A stretch of 64,000 bases of DNA, taken from contig NZ_JABRPK010000001.1 in assembly GCF_013248995.1 (NCBI RefSeq), positions 930,001 to 994,000 on the forward strand, written 5' to 3'. The stretch comes from Frigoribacterium sp. VKM Ac-2836. Lineage in GTDB: Bacteria > Actinomycetota > Actinomycetes > Actinomycetales > Microbacteriaceae. Of this stretch, positions 1-6,738 are shown in pieces (the first letter of the stretch is position 1; every line of letters starts with the position of its first letter). Both the position numbers and the translations under genes were made by a program. The notes under the pieces were generated by a model. That model was not told where the DNA came from and ran no database searches. It saw only the letters and a list, made by a program, of their open reading frames with translations.

Positions 1-4
1 GCGA

Positions 5-77
5 GGGCCTTTAGCTCAGTTGGTAGAGCGCCACGTTTACACCGTGGATGTCATCGGTTCGAGCCCGGTAGGGCCCA
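5..77 (+). tRNA. tRNA-Val (anticodon TAC)
   Basis: A full cloverleaf can be folded. The acceptor GGGCCTT (5-11) pairs with AGGGCCC, the anticodon stem CCACG/CGTGG encloses loop TTTACAC, and the T arm carries TTCGAGC. The anticodon at loop positions 34-36 is TAC, which decodes GTA (Val). The gene does not encode CCA: the discriminator A77 is followed by CAT. The 3' part from position 36 lies in the 43-bp repeat, so it is probably supplied by the integrated element, which keeps the tRNA functional after insertion. Confidence 0.95.
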
Positions 78-78
78 C
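36..78 (+). repeat. attL, 43-bp direct repeat inside tRNA-Val
   Basis: Positions 36-78 match 17904-17946 without mismatch. The flanking bases differ (G35 against C17903, A79 against C17947), so the repeat is exactly 43 bp. It starts in the anticodon loop, covers the T arm and acceptor 3' strand, and ends one base after the discriminator. This is the classical tRNA crossover segment for a tyrosine integrase. Confidence 0.95.
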
Positions 79-83
79 ATAAC

Positions 84-108
84 AAAACCCCCGCACAGGC
101 GGGGGTTT
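84..108. terminator. Bidirectional intrinsic terminator between tRNA and int
   Basis: A perfect stem CCCCCGC/GCGGGGG (88-94, 99-105) with a 4-nt loop is preceded by AAAA and followed by TTT. It can therefore end tRNA transcription rightward and integrase-operon transcription leftward. It lies inside the element, so the element brings its own insulation for the tRNA. Confidence 0.85.
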
Positions 109-122
109 CGTCATTTCTAGGC

Positions 123-1229
123 TTAGCCTTCGGCTCTCAGGTTCGGAGAGCTAGTCCCTGTGTGGTCCCCGAGGACTGCGTTGATCCGGGCCAGAGCAGC
201 CGCGTCACTGTCAGTCCCCATCCAGTGGCTGTAGGTGTCAGCGGTGAGGGTGGCCGTCGAGTGACCCAGCCAGGTCTGGGCAGTCTTGAGGTCAATGCCG
301 TTGGTCAGCCAGAGGGTGGCTGCCGTGTGCCGGAGGTCATGCTCACGGCGTCCACGAGCCAGGGCAGTCCAGCCCACCGCACGCTTCCAGTTCGGACCAT
401 TCAGGCGCTCGCCCCGGGGGCTCACGAAGAGCAGATCATCCGGGCCGCGTCCAGCCATCAGAGGCTTGACGATGGCCACGACCTCATCGGCCAGCGGGAC
501 GGTCCGGGCCGATCCACCCTTGGTGACCGTCCGCACCTCCTGACCATCGGAGGCGGACCGGCTGACACGGAAGGCAGGGCGGGGGACTAGCTGGACATCG
601 CGGACCCGGAGGGCGACAAGCTCGCCCCACCTGAGGCCGGTGAGCCCGAGGACGAGAGCGACCGGACCCAGGGTCGGGTGCTTGGCGGTGAGGTCGGCGG
701 TGACCTCCCGGAGCTCCGCCAGAGAGTAAGGGTAAATCTCTTGCTTCTTGTCCTGCCCCTTGCCGCGAGGTACCCGCGACTCTAGGACGGGATTCTTCGA
801 GATGAGGGCTTCGCGCACTGCCCACCCGAAGAGAGAGGAGAGGGTATTGCGGAACCGCATGACCGTGGACCGGCTCAGCTTGTGGAGCATGGTGCCGTAG
901 AGGGCATCAAGGTCCGAGGTGCGGATAGAGGAGATGGGCCGGTTGCCGAGGGTCGTGGGCAGGTGGGCCGCGAGAGCGTAGCCCTCCGTCTGGTGCGTCT
1001 TGGTCGAGATGGACGCGGCACGGCTACCCATCCACATCTCGGTCACCTCAGTCAGGCTGACCTTGCCAGCCTTGGGGTCGACGAACTCACCTAGCAGTAG
1101 GGCACGCTTCTGCTTCGCCTCGTAGGCGTCGGCGTCCCGCTTGAGGACGAACGTCTGGTCAGCGACCAGGAGGCCCTTGCTCTTGACCTTGACTCTCCAC
1201 CGACCGTTAGCGGTCTTGGCCACGCTCAC
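123..1229 (-). CDS. Tyrosine recombinase / phage integrase
   Basis: Site-specific recombinase that should catalyse integration into, and with the HTH protein excision from, the tRNA-Val site. The order is a short N-terminal arm-binding segment (about residues 1-50, beta-rich, Lys/Arg-rich), a SAM-like core-binding domain (about 60-145) and a catalytic domain. Catalytic residues are visible in order: Arg in GLRWGEL, Lys in TKGGSARTVPL, the HDLRH box, His in WLGHS and the nucleophile Tyr in ADTYSHW. I chose the GTG at 1229 because it overlaps the upstream stop as GTGA; the frame is open to a GTG at 1244. It is the last gene of a three-gene coupled leftward operon and stops just before the bidirectional terminator. 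At 368 aa it is full length for the family. Confidence 0.95.
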   Translation of the reverse strand: MSVAKTANGRWRVKVKSKGLLVADQTFVLKRDADAYEAKQKRALLLGEFVDPKAGKVSLTEVTEMWMGSRAASISTKTHQTEGYALAAHLPTTLGNRPISSIRTSDLDALYGTMLHKLSRSTVMRFRNTLSSLFGWAVREALISKNPVLESRVPRGKGQDKKQEIYPYSLAELREVTADLTAKHPTLGPVALVLGLTGLRWGELVALRVRDVQLVPRPAFRVSRSASDGQEVRTVTKGGSARTVPLADEVVAIVKPLMAGRGPDDLLFVSPRGERLNGPNWKRAVGWTALARGRREHDLRHTAATLWLTNGIDLKTAQTWLGHSTATLTADTYSHWMGTDSDAAALARINAVLGDHTGTSSPNLRAEG

Positions 1230-1420
1230 GAGGTGGCCTCGCACGCAGCAAGGGCACGGTCATAGCGGTCATTCCACTCTTCCCGGGAGATGCCTTGGGT
1301 CGAAAGGTCCGCCTTGTCCAGGCACTCATCCACGGGGTCAGCCTTGGGAGTGAGGGAGGCAAAGAGAATGAGGACGATGGCCGCTCCGAGGAGTACCAGT
1401 GCCCAAGCCTTGACGCTCAT
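1226..1420 (-). CDS. Small single-pass membrane protein
   Basis: A 64-aa protein of unknown function. A hydrophobic segment at about residues 4-22 (WALVLLGAAIVLILFA) is followed by a soluble acidic tail with two cysteines. It is translationally coupled on both sides: its ATG overlaps the stop of the HTH gene (ATGA) and its TGA overlaps the integrase GTG. There is no lipobox. Small membrane proteins between xis and int are often uncharacterised in actinophages; superinfection exclusion would be one guess, but nothing here shows it. Confidence 0.75.
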   Translation of the reverse strand: MSVKAWALVLLGAAIVLILFASLTPKADPVDECLDKADLSTQGISREEWNDRYDRALAACEATS

Positions 1421-1632
1421 GCGTTGTCTACCTTCTGACCGCCCAGCCAGGCGTCCAGGTCGGACTGCCGGTAGCGGGGGATGGGGTCTTTAAGGTTCCC
1501 CAGGTTAATCCAAGTCGGACCCGTTTTAAAGGTCCGCCACCGAGAAAGAGTGGCTTGTGAGACGGAGAGGTAGCTGGCTACCTCAGATGACTTCATGAGA
1601 GCGGGCGTCACCCGCGCGGTAGGTACTGACAT
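1417..1632 (-). CDS. Excisionase-like MerR/HTH_17 DNA-binding protein
   Basis: A 71-aa protein with a winged-helix HTH at about residues 12-63. MKSSEVASYLSVSQATLSRWR is the helix-turn-helix and the following segment ends in YRQSDLDAWL, the usual ending of the excisionase/HTH_17 family. Such proteins bend attachment-site DNA for excision and can also repress. It is the first gene of the coupled operon leading to integrase, which supports a recombination directionality factor. The upstream 130 bp is AT-rich and non-coding and carries TTGACA-like motifs. It is the only clear DNA-binding regulator in the element. Confidence 0.8.
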   Translation of the reverse strand: MSVPTARVTPALMKSSEVASYLSVSQATLSRWRTFKTGPTWINLGNLKDPIPRYRQSDLDAWLGGQKVDNA

Positions 1633-1762
1633 GTAACGGATGCTAGGTGAGCAAGCTGGGGATGATATGTCAAACCCTACTATGCGTTGTTGTCAACTCT
1701 GTGAGATAGCTGAACATGAGAGTACTTTCCGGCTCAACTTCTCATATGAGAGACTTGCTTGA
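1633..1762. promoter_or_regulatory. AT-rich promoter/operator region of the int operon
   Basis: This 130-bp gene-free stretch lies between the ATPase stop and the HTH gene start. On the minus strand it contains TTGACA twice (1696-1691 and 1673-1668). The second is part of TTGACATAT, which recurs at 3510-3502 in front of the other leftward operon. A 10-bp palindrome CTCATATGAG sits at 1741-1750. I cannot assign a convincing -10 box, so the motifs may be operators as well as -35 elements. Confidence 0.45.
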
Positions 1763-3016
1763 CTACTTATTGATATGAACGGTAAGAAGCTGCATAAGCT
1801 TTGGGTCACTGTCAGACGGTACAAGTACCTTGTCCGTCTCGACCCACTTCTTATACTTCCGATCCCACTTCTTGTAGACGGCGCTGGTGTTGTCTGCCTT
1901 CTCGATGCCGCAGGCCTTCCGCATCTCGGTCTTGCTGTGAGGTAGGCCGTCCTCGTAGAGGGCGCTCACGAGCACCCAGTCCTGATCGACCTGGACCGAG
2001 TGGTCCCGAGCTACCACCGCAGACCCGAGGTGGTCATCAAGGTAGAAGCCCTCCAGCTTGACTGGAGCCCCATCCTTCTGCTTGCCGTCTGCCGAAATCT
2101 CGGTTGACAAGTAGAAGCCCGCGCCGCCCGACTTAGCCACGATCACCGTGTCAGCGTTGGACCGGATGACCGAGGTGCCACGGACACCACCTCGCTCAGA
2201 CTTGTTGGTGTGGTGGACCAGGATGACGGTTGAGCCCTCCTTGTGGTCCCTGAGGCGCTTGGCTACCCGGAACACCTTGGACATCTGGGCAGCATCGTTC
2301 TCGTTCTCGATGGCCGCTAGCTGGCTCAGGGTATCCAGGATGATGAGGTCAGGCTGGAGGTCATCCAGCAGCGCCTCAAGGCGCGCCACGCTCTCCTCAT
2401 CGGAGAGGTTGACGCCAGACTCCAAGTAGTTGACCGAGCCCGCAGGCGGGCGTGTGTGGTGCCGGTCATCCCACGCTCGGACACGCTTTCCGAAGGCGCT
2501 GGCACCCTCAGCGGCCACGTAGAGCACCGTGCCCTGGGAGACGTTCTCCCCGAACCACAGAGTCTTAGTGGCCACGCAGCGGGCCATATGGATCATCGAG
2601 AAGGTCTTCCCGATACCGGCTTCTCCAGCAAATACGCAGACCGTGCCCTTCTGGATCATGGTCGGAATCCACCATTGCGGAGCCGGGCGGTTGGCTACCT
2701 CCTCCTCAGTGACTAGGCGTAGCTCGTCCTGAGGGTTGGTCGCAGCGCGGATTAGCTCATCGGCCAGAGCCTCGACCGTCTTGCGGTGTAGCTGGGCTGA
2801 GAGCGCTTTGTAGAATCCAGCGTCCGGCGCAGTCCTAGCCTCATCGATGTAGCTGGCCACACCTTCCGCCGTCCACCGGTTGGCAGGGTCCACGGGCCGG
2901 GCTGCCTCATGGGCCTTCTGGAGTTCGAGCATGGCCATCAGGTCTTGGACGCTTAGGTCCGCTGTGGCCGCACCGAACTCGGCAGTCTCCTTAGATACGC
3001 GGTACGTGTCGGTCAT
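1763..3016 (-). CDS. RepA/AAA_25-type replicative helicase-like ATPase
   Basis: A 417-aa RecA-fold ATPase. Walker A GEAGIGKTFS is at about residue 132, Walker B DLIILDT at about 225, and LVHHTNKSERGGVRGTS provides the sensor/arginine-rich loop typical of RepA-like hexameric helicases (AAA_25) of plasmids, phages and satellites. The N-terminal 110 residues are helical and unassigned; the C-terminus (about 335-417) looks like a small winged-helix region. Known relatives unwind DNA or load replication proteins at an origin. No primase, polymerase or initiator is nearby, so the element would depend on the host or a helper for synthesis. Its start overlaps the stop of the 33-aa gene upstream (ATGA). 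The repeat-rich region 3441-3853 lies at the head of the same operon. Confidence 0.8.
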   Translation of the reverse strand: MTDTYRVSKETAEFGAATADLSVQDLMAMLELQKAHEAARPVDPANRWTAEGVASYIDEARTAPDAGFYKALSAQLHRKTVEALADELIRAATNPQDELRLVTEEEVANRPAPQWWIPTMIQKGTVCVFAGEAGIGKTFSMIHMARCVATKTLWFGENVSQGTVLYVAAEGASAFGKRVRAWDDRHHTRPPAGSVNYLESGVNLSDEESVARLEALLDDLQPDLIILDTLSQLAAIENENDAAQMSKVFRVAKRLRDHKEGSTVILVHHTNKSERGGVRGTSVIRSNADTVIVAKSGGAGFYLSTEISADGKQKDGAPVKLEGFYLDDHLGSAVVARDHSVQVDQDWVLVSALYEDGLPHSKTEMRKACGIEKADNTSAVYKKWDRKYKKWVETDKVLVPSDSDPKLMQLLTVHINK

Positions 3017-3114
3017 CGGATCAGCCCCGCTAGGGCAGGGAGGCCAACGAAGGTGGCCCAGAAGAGGACGGACATCATGATGTCGTCCAGACGCTCACGG
3101 GTGGGGGCGCTCAT
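3013..3114 (-). CDS. 33-aa single-pass membrane microprotein
   Basis: A short reading frame of 33 codons plus stop. After about 11 polar residues it has one hydrophobic helix (MMSVLFWATFVGLPALAGLI). It is supported by perfect coupling on both sides: its ATG (3114-3112) overlaps the stop of the upstream gene as ATGA, and its TGA overlaps the ATPase ATG as ATGA. Without it the two flanking genes would be separated by an unusual 94-bp gap in an otherwise overlapping operon. The function is unknown. Confidence 0.6.
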   Translation of the reverse strand: MSAPTRERLDDIMMSVLFWATFVGLPALAGLIR

Positions 3115-3440
3115 GCGCGGACCCACTTGCCGGTCGCCTTGTCGATACTCACAATCAGGGACGAGTGGCCATCCAGCTCGTCCCAAAGTAGTCGGTCGTG
3201 GATGACCGCTTGAGGTAGTCGCTGATTGAGAATCCTACGATTCAGCGCGTGGTGATCCTGGTGCATGGTGAGGTCATCAGCATGGATTGGTACCAGGACG
3301 TTGGGGGAGCCCTTCTCTTCTGGGTTTCGGTATGTTGCCAGTGCTAGTACGCGCTCAGCCTCAAAGAGGCCATCTTCTACGTAGAGAGCTACTAGGTACT
3401 GGTCTGAGGACATGGTGACCTCGACGACTGTGTATGACAC
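3111..3440 (-). CDS. Unknown element protein, first gene of the leftward replication operon
   Basis: A 109-aa soluble protein that I do not recognise. The GTG start at 3440 is preceded on the minus strand by GAGGAA with good spacing. The first half is predicted beta-rich (SYTVVEVTM, YLVALYVEDG); the middle has several His and Asp residues (HADDLTMHQDHH), and it ends SLIVSIDKATGKWVRA. No HTH or signal peptide is visible. Its position directly next to the repeat-rich control region, upstream of the ATPase, suggests a role in replication control or early expression, but this is inference. Confidence 0.65.
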   Translation of the reverse strand: MSYTVVEVTMSSDQYLVALYVEDGLFEAERVLALATYRNPEEKGSPNVLVPIHADDLTMHQDHHALNRRILNQRLPQAVIHDRLLWDELDGHSSLIVSIDKATGKWVRA

Positions 3441-3853
3441 GGGTGTTTCCTCACTTGTGTGAACTCGCTGACCTTGTGGCGCGATATCTCAATTGTGAGG
3501 CATATGTCAACAGGTGACATGTTGGTGTGGGCGTTCTCTCAGCTAACAAAGCGTGTCCAGAAAAATGGACACATCGTAAAAATGGACATCCATTCTGTGT
3601 CCAATGTCCACTTTTCAGAAGGCAAAAACCCTGTACTTATGCGGGCTGTGGGGGTGGACACGGCAAAAATGGACACTTAGGACACACACGAGCGGAGCGA
3701 GTGTGTCCACCGTCCTTGTCTAGTTGTCCAGGTCCAGTAAAAGTGTTCGACCAGTTTCCCAGTAGCCCAGATACCTGTGGTTACAGGGGAGTAGAGGGGT
3801 ATAGGTATCATCTCGTCCTCATCACACAATCGTGGGGAAAATACCATTGAGGT
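3441..3853. promoter_or_regulatory. Divergent control region with TGGACA/TGTCCA repeats (candidate origin, operator or cos)
   Basis: A 413-bp gene-free region between the two arms. AAAAATGGACA occurs three times in direct orientation (3561-3571, 3578-3588, 3665-3675). The inverse TGTCCA occurs at 3554-3559, 3598-3603, 3605-3610, 3703-3708 and 3725-3730, with another TGGACAC at 3655-3661. An 8-bp hairpin GGACACAC/GTGTGTCC spans 3680-3708. Nearer the leftward gene, ATGTCA-5nt-TGACAT (3504-3520) is an inverted repeat, and the minus strand has TTGACA with a weak -10 at 16-17 bp. Iterons at an origin, operators for a shared regulator, or a packaging site next to the terminase genes are all possible. 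The repeats are seen directly; the role is inferred. Confidence 0.6.
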
Positions 3854-4153
3854 ATGCCAGAGAGTAATGATGAGCGCAACGTAGATGTCACGAGGTTGAC
3901 ACCCGTGAGCTACGCGTATGCACACAAGAAGGTGTATCGCGCCCGTGGCAAGGCCACCACGCACGAGTGCCAGGACTGTGGACGCCAGGCGTCACAGTGG
4001 GCCTACCGCCCCGGTGACCCGCACGAGGACAGCGCCCCCTACACACGCACAGTTCGAGGTGTGACCACCACATCCATCGTGTCCTGGTCACCCAACGTCT
4101 TCGCCTATGACCCCCTCTGTGTCCCATGCCACACGAGGAGGGACAAGGGATGA
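3854..4153 (+). CDS. Small zinc-ribbon protein upstream of HNH nuclease
   Basis: A 99-aa protein with two CxxC pairs, CQDC at about residue 39 and CVPC near the C-terminus, separated by about 50 residues. This is a likely zinc ribbon. Similar small Zn proteins commonly precede HNH genes in actinophages and may assist or partner the nuclease; I infer that from position. Its stop overlaps the next gene's ATG (ATGA). It is the first rightward gene, and a TACCAT element 7 nt before the ATG could allow a leaderless transcript, but no -35 is convincing. Confidence 0.7.
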   Translation: MPESNDERNVDVTRLTPVSYAYAHKKVYRARGKATTHECQDCGRQASQWAYRPGDPHEDSAPYTRTVRGVTTTSIVSWSPNVFAYDPLCVPCHTRRDKG

Positions 4154-4464
4154 CCGACCATCACCGCAGCCGGGCGTGGGTCAAGGTGCGCAACCGTGTG
4201 CGTCCCATCTTCCAGGCCCGCATCAACGCGGGTGGGATGCCGTGTGTGAACCGGTGCGTCATGGGCGGGATCGTCTACCCCGGCCAGGCGTGGGACGTGG
4301 CGCACCTCATCGATGCAGCCAAGGGCGGCACGGATGACATGAGCAACCTGGGTGCCGCACACCGCAGGTGCAACAGATCAGACGGCGGCACACAAGGTGC
4401 CATCAAGACCAACCAAGCAAGAGCGCAGAAGCGCAACGCAGAGAGCAGGAACCAACCGTGGTGA
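4150..4464 (+). CDS. HNH endonuclease
   Basis: A 104-aa nuclease of the HNH family. The core is DVAHLIDAAKGGTDDMSNL followed by HRRCN, giving the His, Asn and His metal-binding and catalytic residues, with an upstream PCVNRC cysteine pair likely holding zinc. In cos-type phages an HNH protein next to the large terminase is required for specific DNA cleavage during packaging (HK97 gp74 type), which fits its place here. I start it at the ATG at 4150 that overlaps the previous stop; the frame is open further upstream. Its TGA overlaps the next gene's GTG. Confidence 0.88.
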   Translation: MTDHHRSRAWVKVRNRVRPIFQARINAGGMPCVNRCVMGGIVYPGQAWDVAHLIDAAKGGTDDMSNLGAAHRRCNRSDGGTQGAIKTNQARAQKRNAESRNQPW

Positions 4465-4796
4465 GCATCAAGAAGTACACGCAGCGTGAGCTAAATCGGG
4501 GCATGGCAGTAGGCATGGTGGCAGTCGAGAAGAAGGGTCGCCTGGTCTACTCCGCTGGTCCTGGTGTCCAGCGCAAGACTGGCCTGCGTCTCAGGCTGGC
4601 CAAGGTCTTCGGTCGTCCCGAGTACGTGAACCGTGATCCGTACGCGGGGCTGACCGAGGAGCAGGCCGAGGCCAAGTGTGAGCAGATCGTGGCCGAGCGC
4701 GCGGCCAAGGCATCAGCCGACGTACGCAAGATGACGGACCTCCTCAACAACTTCGCGGCTGACATGAGGCGCGAGGCAGGTGACAAGGATGAGTGA
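4461..4796 (+). CDS. Unknown protein, candidate small terminase subunit
   Basis: A 111-aa basic N-terminal half (KKYTQRELNRGMAVG, RKTGLRLRLAKVFG) is followed by an acidic, strongly helical C-terminus (TEEQAEAKCEQIVAERAAKASADVR). The GTG start at 4461 is coupled to the HNH stop. Lying two genes upstream of the large terminase, it or its neighbour may be the DNA-recognising small subunit, but I see no clear HTH, so this rests on gene order alone. Confidence 0.6.
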   Translation: MSIKKYTQRELNRGMAVGMVAVEKKGRLVYSAGPGVQRKTGLRLRLAKVFGRPEYVNRDPYAGLTEEQAEAKCEQIVAERAAKASADVRKMTDLLNNFAADMRREAGDKDE

Positions 4797-5031
4797 CCGC
4801 CTAGTCCGTGAGGGTGGTGTGACGGTGGACTACATCAACACCACCCGTGACCTGGACCAGCTACTTGACCGCATGTCCACCGCCTTCGCCTACCACCACG
4901 ACTGGCCACTCGACCAGGCACGAGCAGCAGCAGAGGACGCAGCGCTGGCCATGGACGGGGCAGGTGTAGCCGAGACCACCCGTGCCATCAGCCACGCCAT
5001 GACTCAGGCATGGATGGATCGAGATGACTGA
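4789..5031 (+). CDS. Small helical protein before the large terminase
   Basis: An 80-aa acidic protein, mostly helical after residue 18 (LDQLLDRMSTAFAYHHDW, then an alanine-rich helix). The ATG at 4789 overlaps the previous stop by 8 nt and its TGA lies inside the terminase start region, so it is coupled on both sides. I do not recognise a family. It is the alternative candidate for a small terminase subunit. Confidence 0.6.
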   Translation: MSDRLVREGGVTVDYINTTRDLDQLLDRMSTAFAYHHDWPLDQARAAAEDAALAMDGAGVAETTRAISHAMTQAWMDRDD

Positions 5032-6628
5032 GCCCGAGCTAGACGAGCGGCTGACGACCGCAGAAAATTCGAACACGCGTTCGATTGACGGCTTCTTTGA
5101 GGATCGCGATAACCCCCGCCCGAAGGCACAGAAGCTTTTGTTTGCGACCCAGCACGGGCCAGCAGAGTACCGGGACTCCGGACTTCAACCGCTTCACGTC
5201 TCAAGCCTTGAGGGATCAAGGCAGCTTCGCCATGAGTACGAGTTGGGGATGGATTTTCTAGGGTATCAGGAGCGCAACCCGCAGGGCTACATGATGGCTG
5301 ACGCTATCAACGCACTAGATGATGAGGGCCTTCCCCGCTCTGTCATCACGGCTATCTGCGTAGGCCGACGTGCCGGTAAGACGACGACAGTCTTCGCCAT
5401 CATCTTGGGCCGGATGCTTAGCCGACCTAACTACATGGTGGGCTTCACCGCCCAGACTCAGGTCAAGGCGCGAGAGCGCTTCATGCGTGACGTGTATGAC
5501 CGCGTGACGCGGCGCTGGGACATCACTGACGAGTCGTGCCCGGTCAAGATGGGTGTGGCCATGGGCCAGACGTACCTCGTGGTGAAGGCCACCGGCTCCC
5601 GTCTGACCATCATGCCGCCCACGTCAGACGCGGCACGAGGTGACGCCTACTCCCTCTTCGTCATCGATGAGGCGCAGCAGTTCACCGAGGACCACGGCCA
5701 GGCCCTCCTGGGTGGCATCCTGCCCACGTTCTCGACCCTCAAGGGTCAAGCGCAGTTGATCATGATGGGCACCCCTGCCGAAGCTCAGTCCGGCCTCCTC
5801 TGGTCGCAGCTTGAGAAGGGCCGCGCCGGGACGGGCGGCATCGTCGAGTACGGGGCCAACCCATTCACACCCGACCACGAGGAGGGGGAGTCCATCGAGG
5901 GCACCACCTCCGATCCTGACGTGTGGGTGGAGTCACACCCCGGCATCGGGAACCTAACGACCCTCCGAGATGTCCGGGTCTACGGCTTCGAGGGGATGAG
6001 CCTTGCCGACTTCAAGCGCGAGTTCCTGTGCCTCTGGCCAGCGGGCTCTGCCAGCCGGTTCATCAACCCGACCGACTGGGATGCCTGCAAGGTCGGCGGT
6101 GACCTGCCCGAGCTTCCGGCTCACTGGGCACTCGGTTTTGCCATCCACCCAGAAGGCAAATTCTCATCCATCGTGGCCGCGTGGCGCGACGACAAGGGCC
6201 TGGCTCACCTCTCCGTCCTGGACTCCCGAGATGGGGTCCGCTGGGTCGGCACGAGCCTGTCAGCTATCTACAAGAAGCACCGCAAGACCATCGTCTATGA
6301 CTCCGCTAGCTCCGGGGCCAACGTCGAAATCGAGGGGCTGAATCGTACGTTGAGGCCTCGCGTTTCGCCACAGTCGTGGCCTAACGTCTCGACCGCTGCA
6401 AGCCTCGTGACCAAGCTCATCCGGACTCACGCGCTCCGGCACCACGACCACCCGGCTCTCAATGAGGCGGTGGCCAGTGCCACTAAGCGAGGCACCAGGG
6501 ACTCCAACCGTTGGGCCTTCGGACGTATCGACTACGGCTCTGACATCACCGCCCTGGAGGCTGGAGCCATGGCTCTCCGCTTCCTCGATGAGACGCCAGA
6601 GCGCCAGCCGCTACCGCGCATCGCATAG
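5024..6628 (+). CDS. Terminase large subunit
   Basis: A 534-aa packaging motor. The ATPase domain has Walker A VGRRAGKTTT at about residue 111 and Walker B LFVIDEAQ at about 210, with a coupling segment near LIMMGTP. The C-terminal RNase H-like nuclease domain begins near residue 370 (LGFAIHPEGKFSS) and has an acidic site at IVYDSASSG. The length is normal for TerL. In the virion assembly pathway it cuts concatemeric DNA and pumps it through the portal. The ATG overlaps the previous gene by 8 nt. A strong hairpin follows the stop codon. Confidence 0.93.
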   Translation: MTEPELDERLTTAENSNTRSIDGFFEDRDNPRPKAQKLLFATQHGPAEYRDSGLQPLHVSSLEGSRQLRHEYELGMDFLGYQERNPQGYMMADAINALDDEGLPRSVITAICVGRRAGKTTTVFAIILGRMLSRPNYMVGFTAQTQVKARERFMRDVYDRVTRRWDITDESCPVKMGVAMGQTYLVVKATGSRLTIMPPTSDAARGDAYSLFVIDEAQQFTEDHGQALLGGILPTFSTLKGQAQLIMMGTPAEAQSGLLWSQLEKGRAGTGGIVEYGANPFTPDHEEGESIEGTTSDPDVWVESHPGIGNLTTLRDVRVYGFEGMSLADFKREFLCLWPAGSASRFINPTDWDACKVGGDLPELPAHWALGFAIHPEGKFSSIVAAWRDDKGLAHLSVLDSRDGVRWVGTSLSAIYKKHRKTIVYDSASSGANVEIEGLNRTLRPRVSPQSWPNVSTAASLVTKLIRTHALRHHDHPALNEAVASATKRGTRDSNRWAFGRIDYGSDITALEAGAMALRFLDETPERQPLPRIA

Positions 6629-6643
6629 TACGAAGCACTTCTA

Positions 6644-6684
6644 GACGCCCCGTTTCCCCGGTATCACTGGGGCAGCGGGGCGTC
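6644..6684 (+). terminator. Hairpin between terminase and portal
   Basis: A 9-bp stem GACGCCCCG/CGGGGCGTC (6644-6652 and 6676-6684) encloses a second short CCCC/GGGG stem. No T-run follows. It may act as an attenuator separating early packaging transcription from the capsid operon, which appears to have its own -10 box 40 bp downstream. Confidence 0.5.
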
Positions 6685-6723
6685 ATACGTTGCAGTGCGC
6701 TAATCATGTTATCTATTGCGCCT

Positions 6724-6729
6724 TATAAT
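6724..6729 (+). promoter_or_regulatory. Perfect -10 box TATAAT for a probable leaderless portal transcript
   Basis: TATAAT sits in an AT-rich 60-bp gap and ends 9 nt before the ATG at 6739. A transcript starting 7-10 nt after the -10 would begin at or just before that ATG, so it would be leaderless or nearly so; leaderless mRNAs are common in actinobacteria. No Shine-Dalgarno precedes either ATG candidate (6706, 6739). A -35 element is not obvious. Confidence 0.5.
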
Positions 6730-6738
6730 AGATACAAC

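Noticed and set aside
162-590. Rightward frame near attL
   Set aside because: It is antisense to the integrase catalytic domain and lacks recognisable features.
3561-3730. CRISPR array as an explanation for the repeats
   Set aside because: Units are short (6-11 bp), occur in both orientations and have irregular spacing; no long regular spacers and no cas genes.
3459-3850. Two short rightward frames across the repeat region
   Set aside because: Their codons are largely made of the TGGACA/TGTCCA repeats and a hairpin. No start signal; treated as non-coding control DNA.
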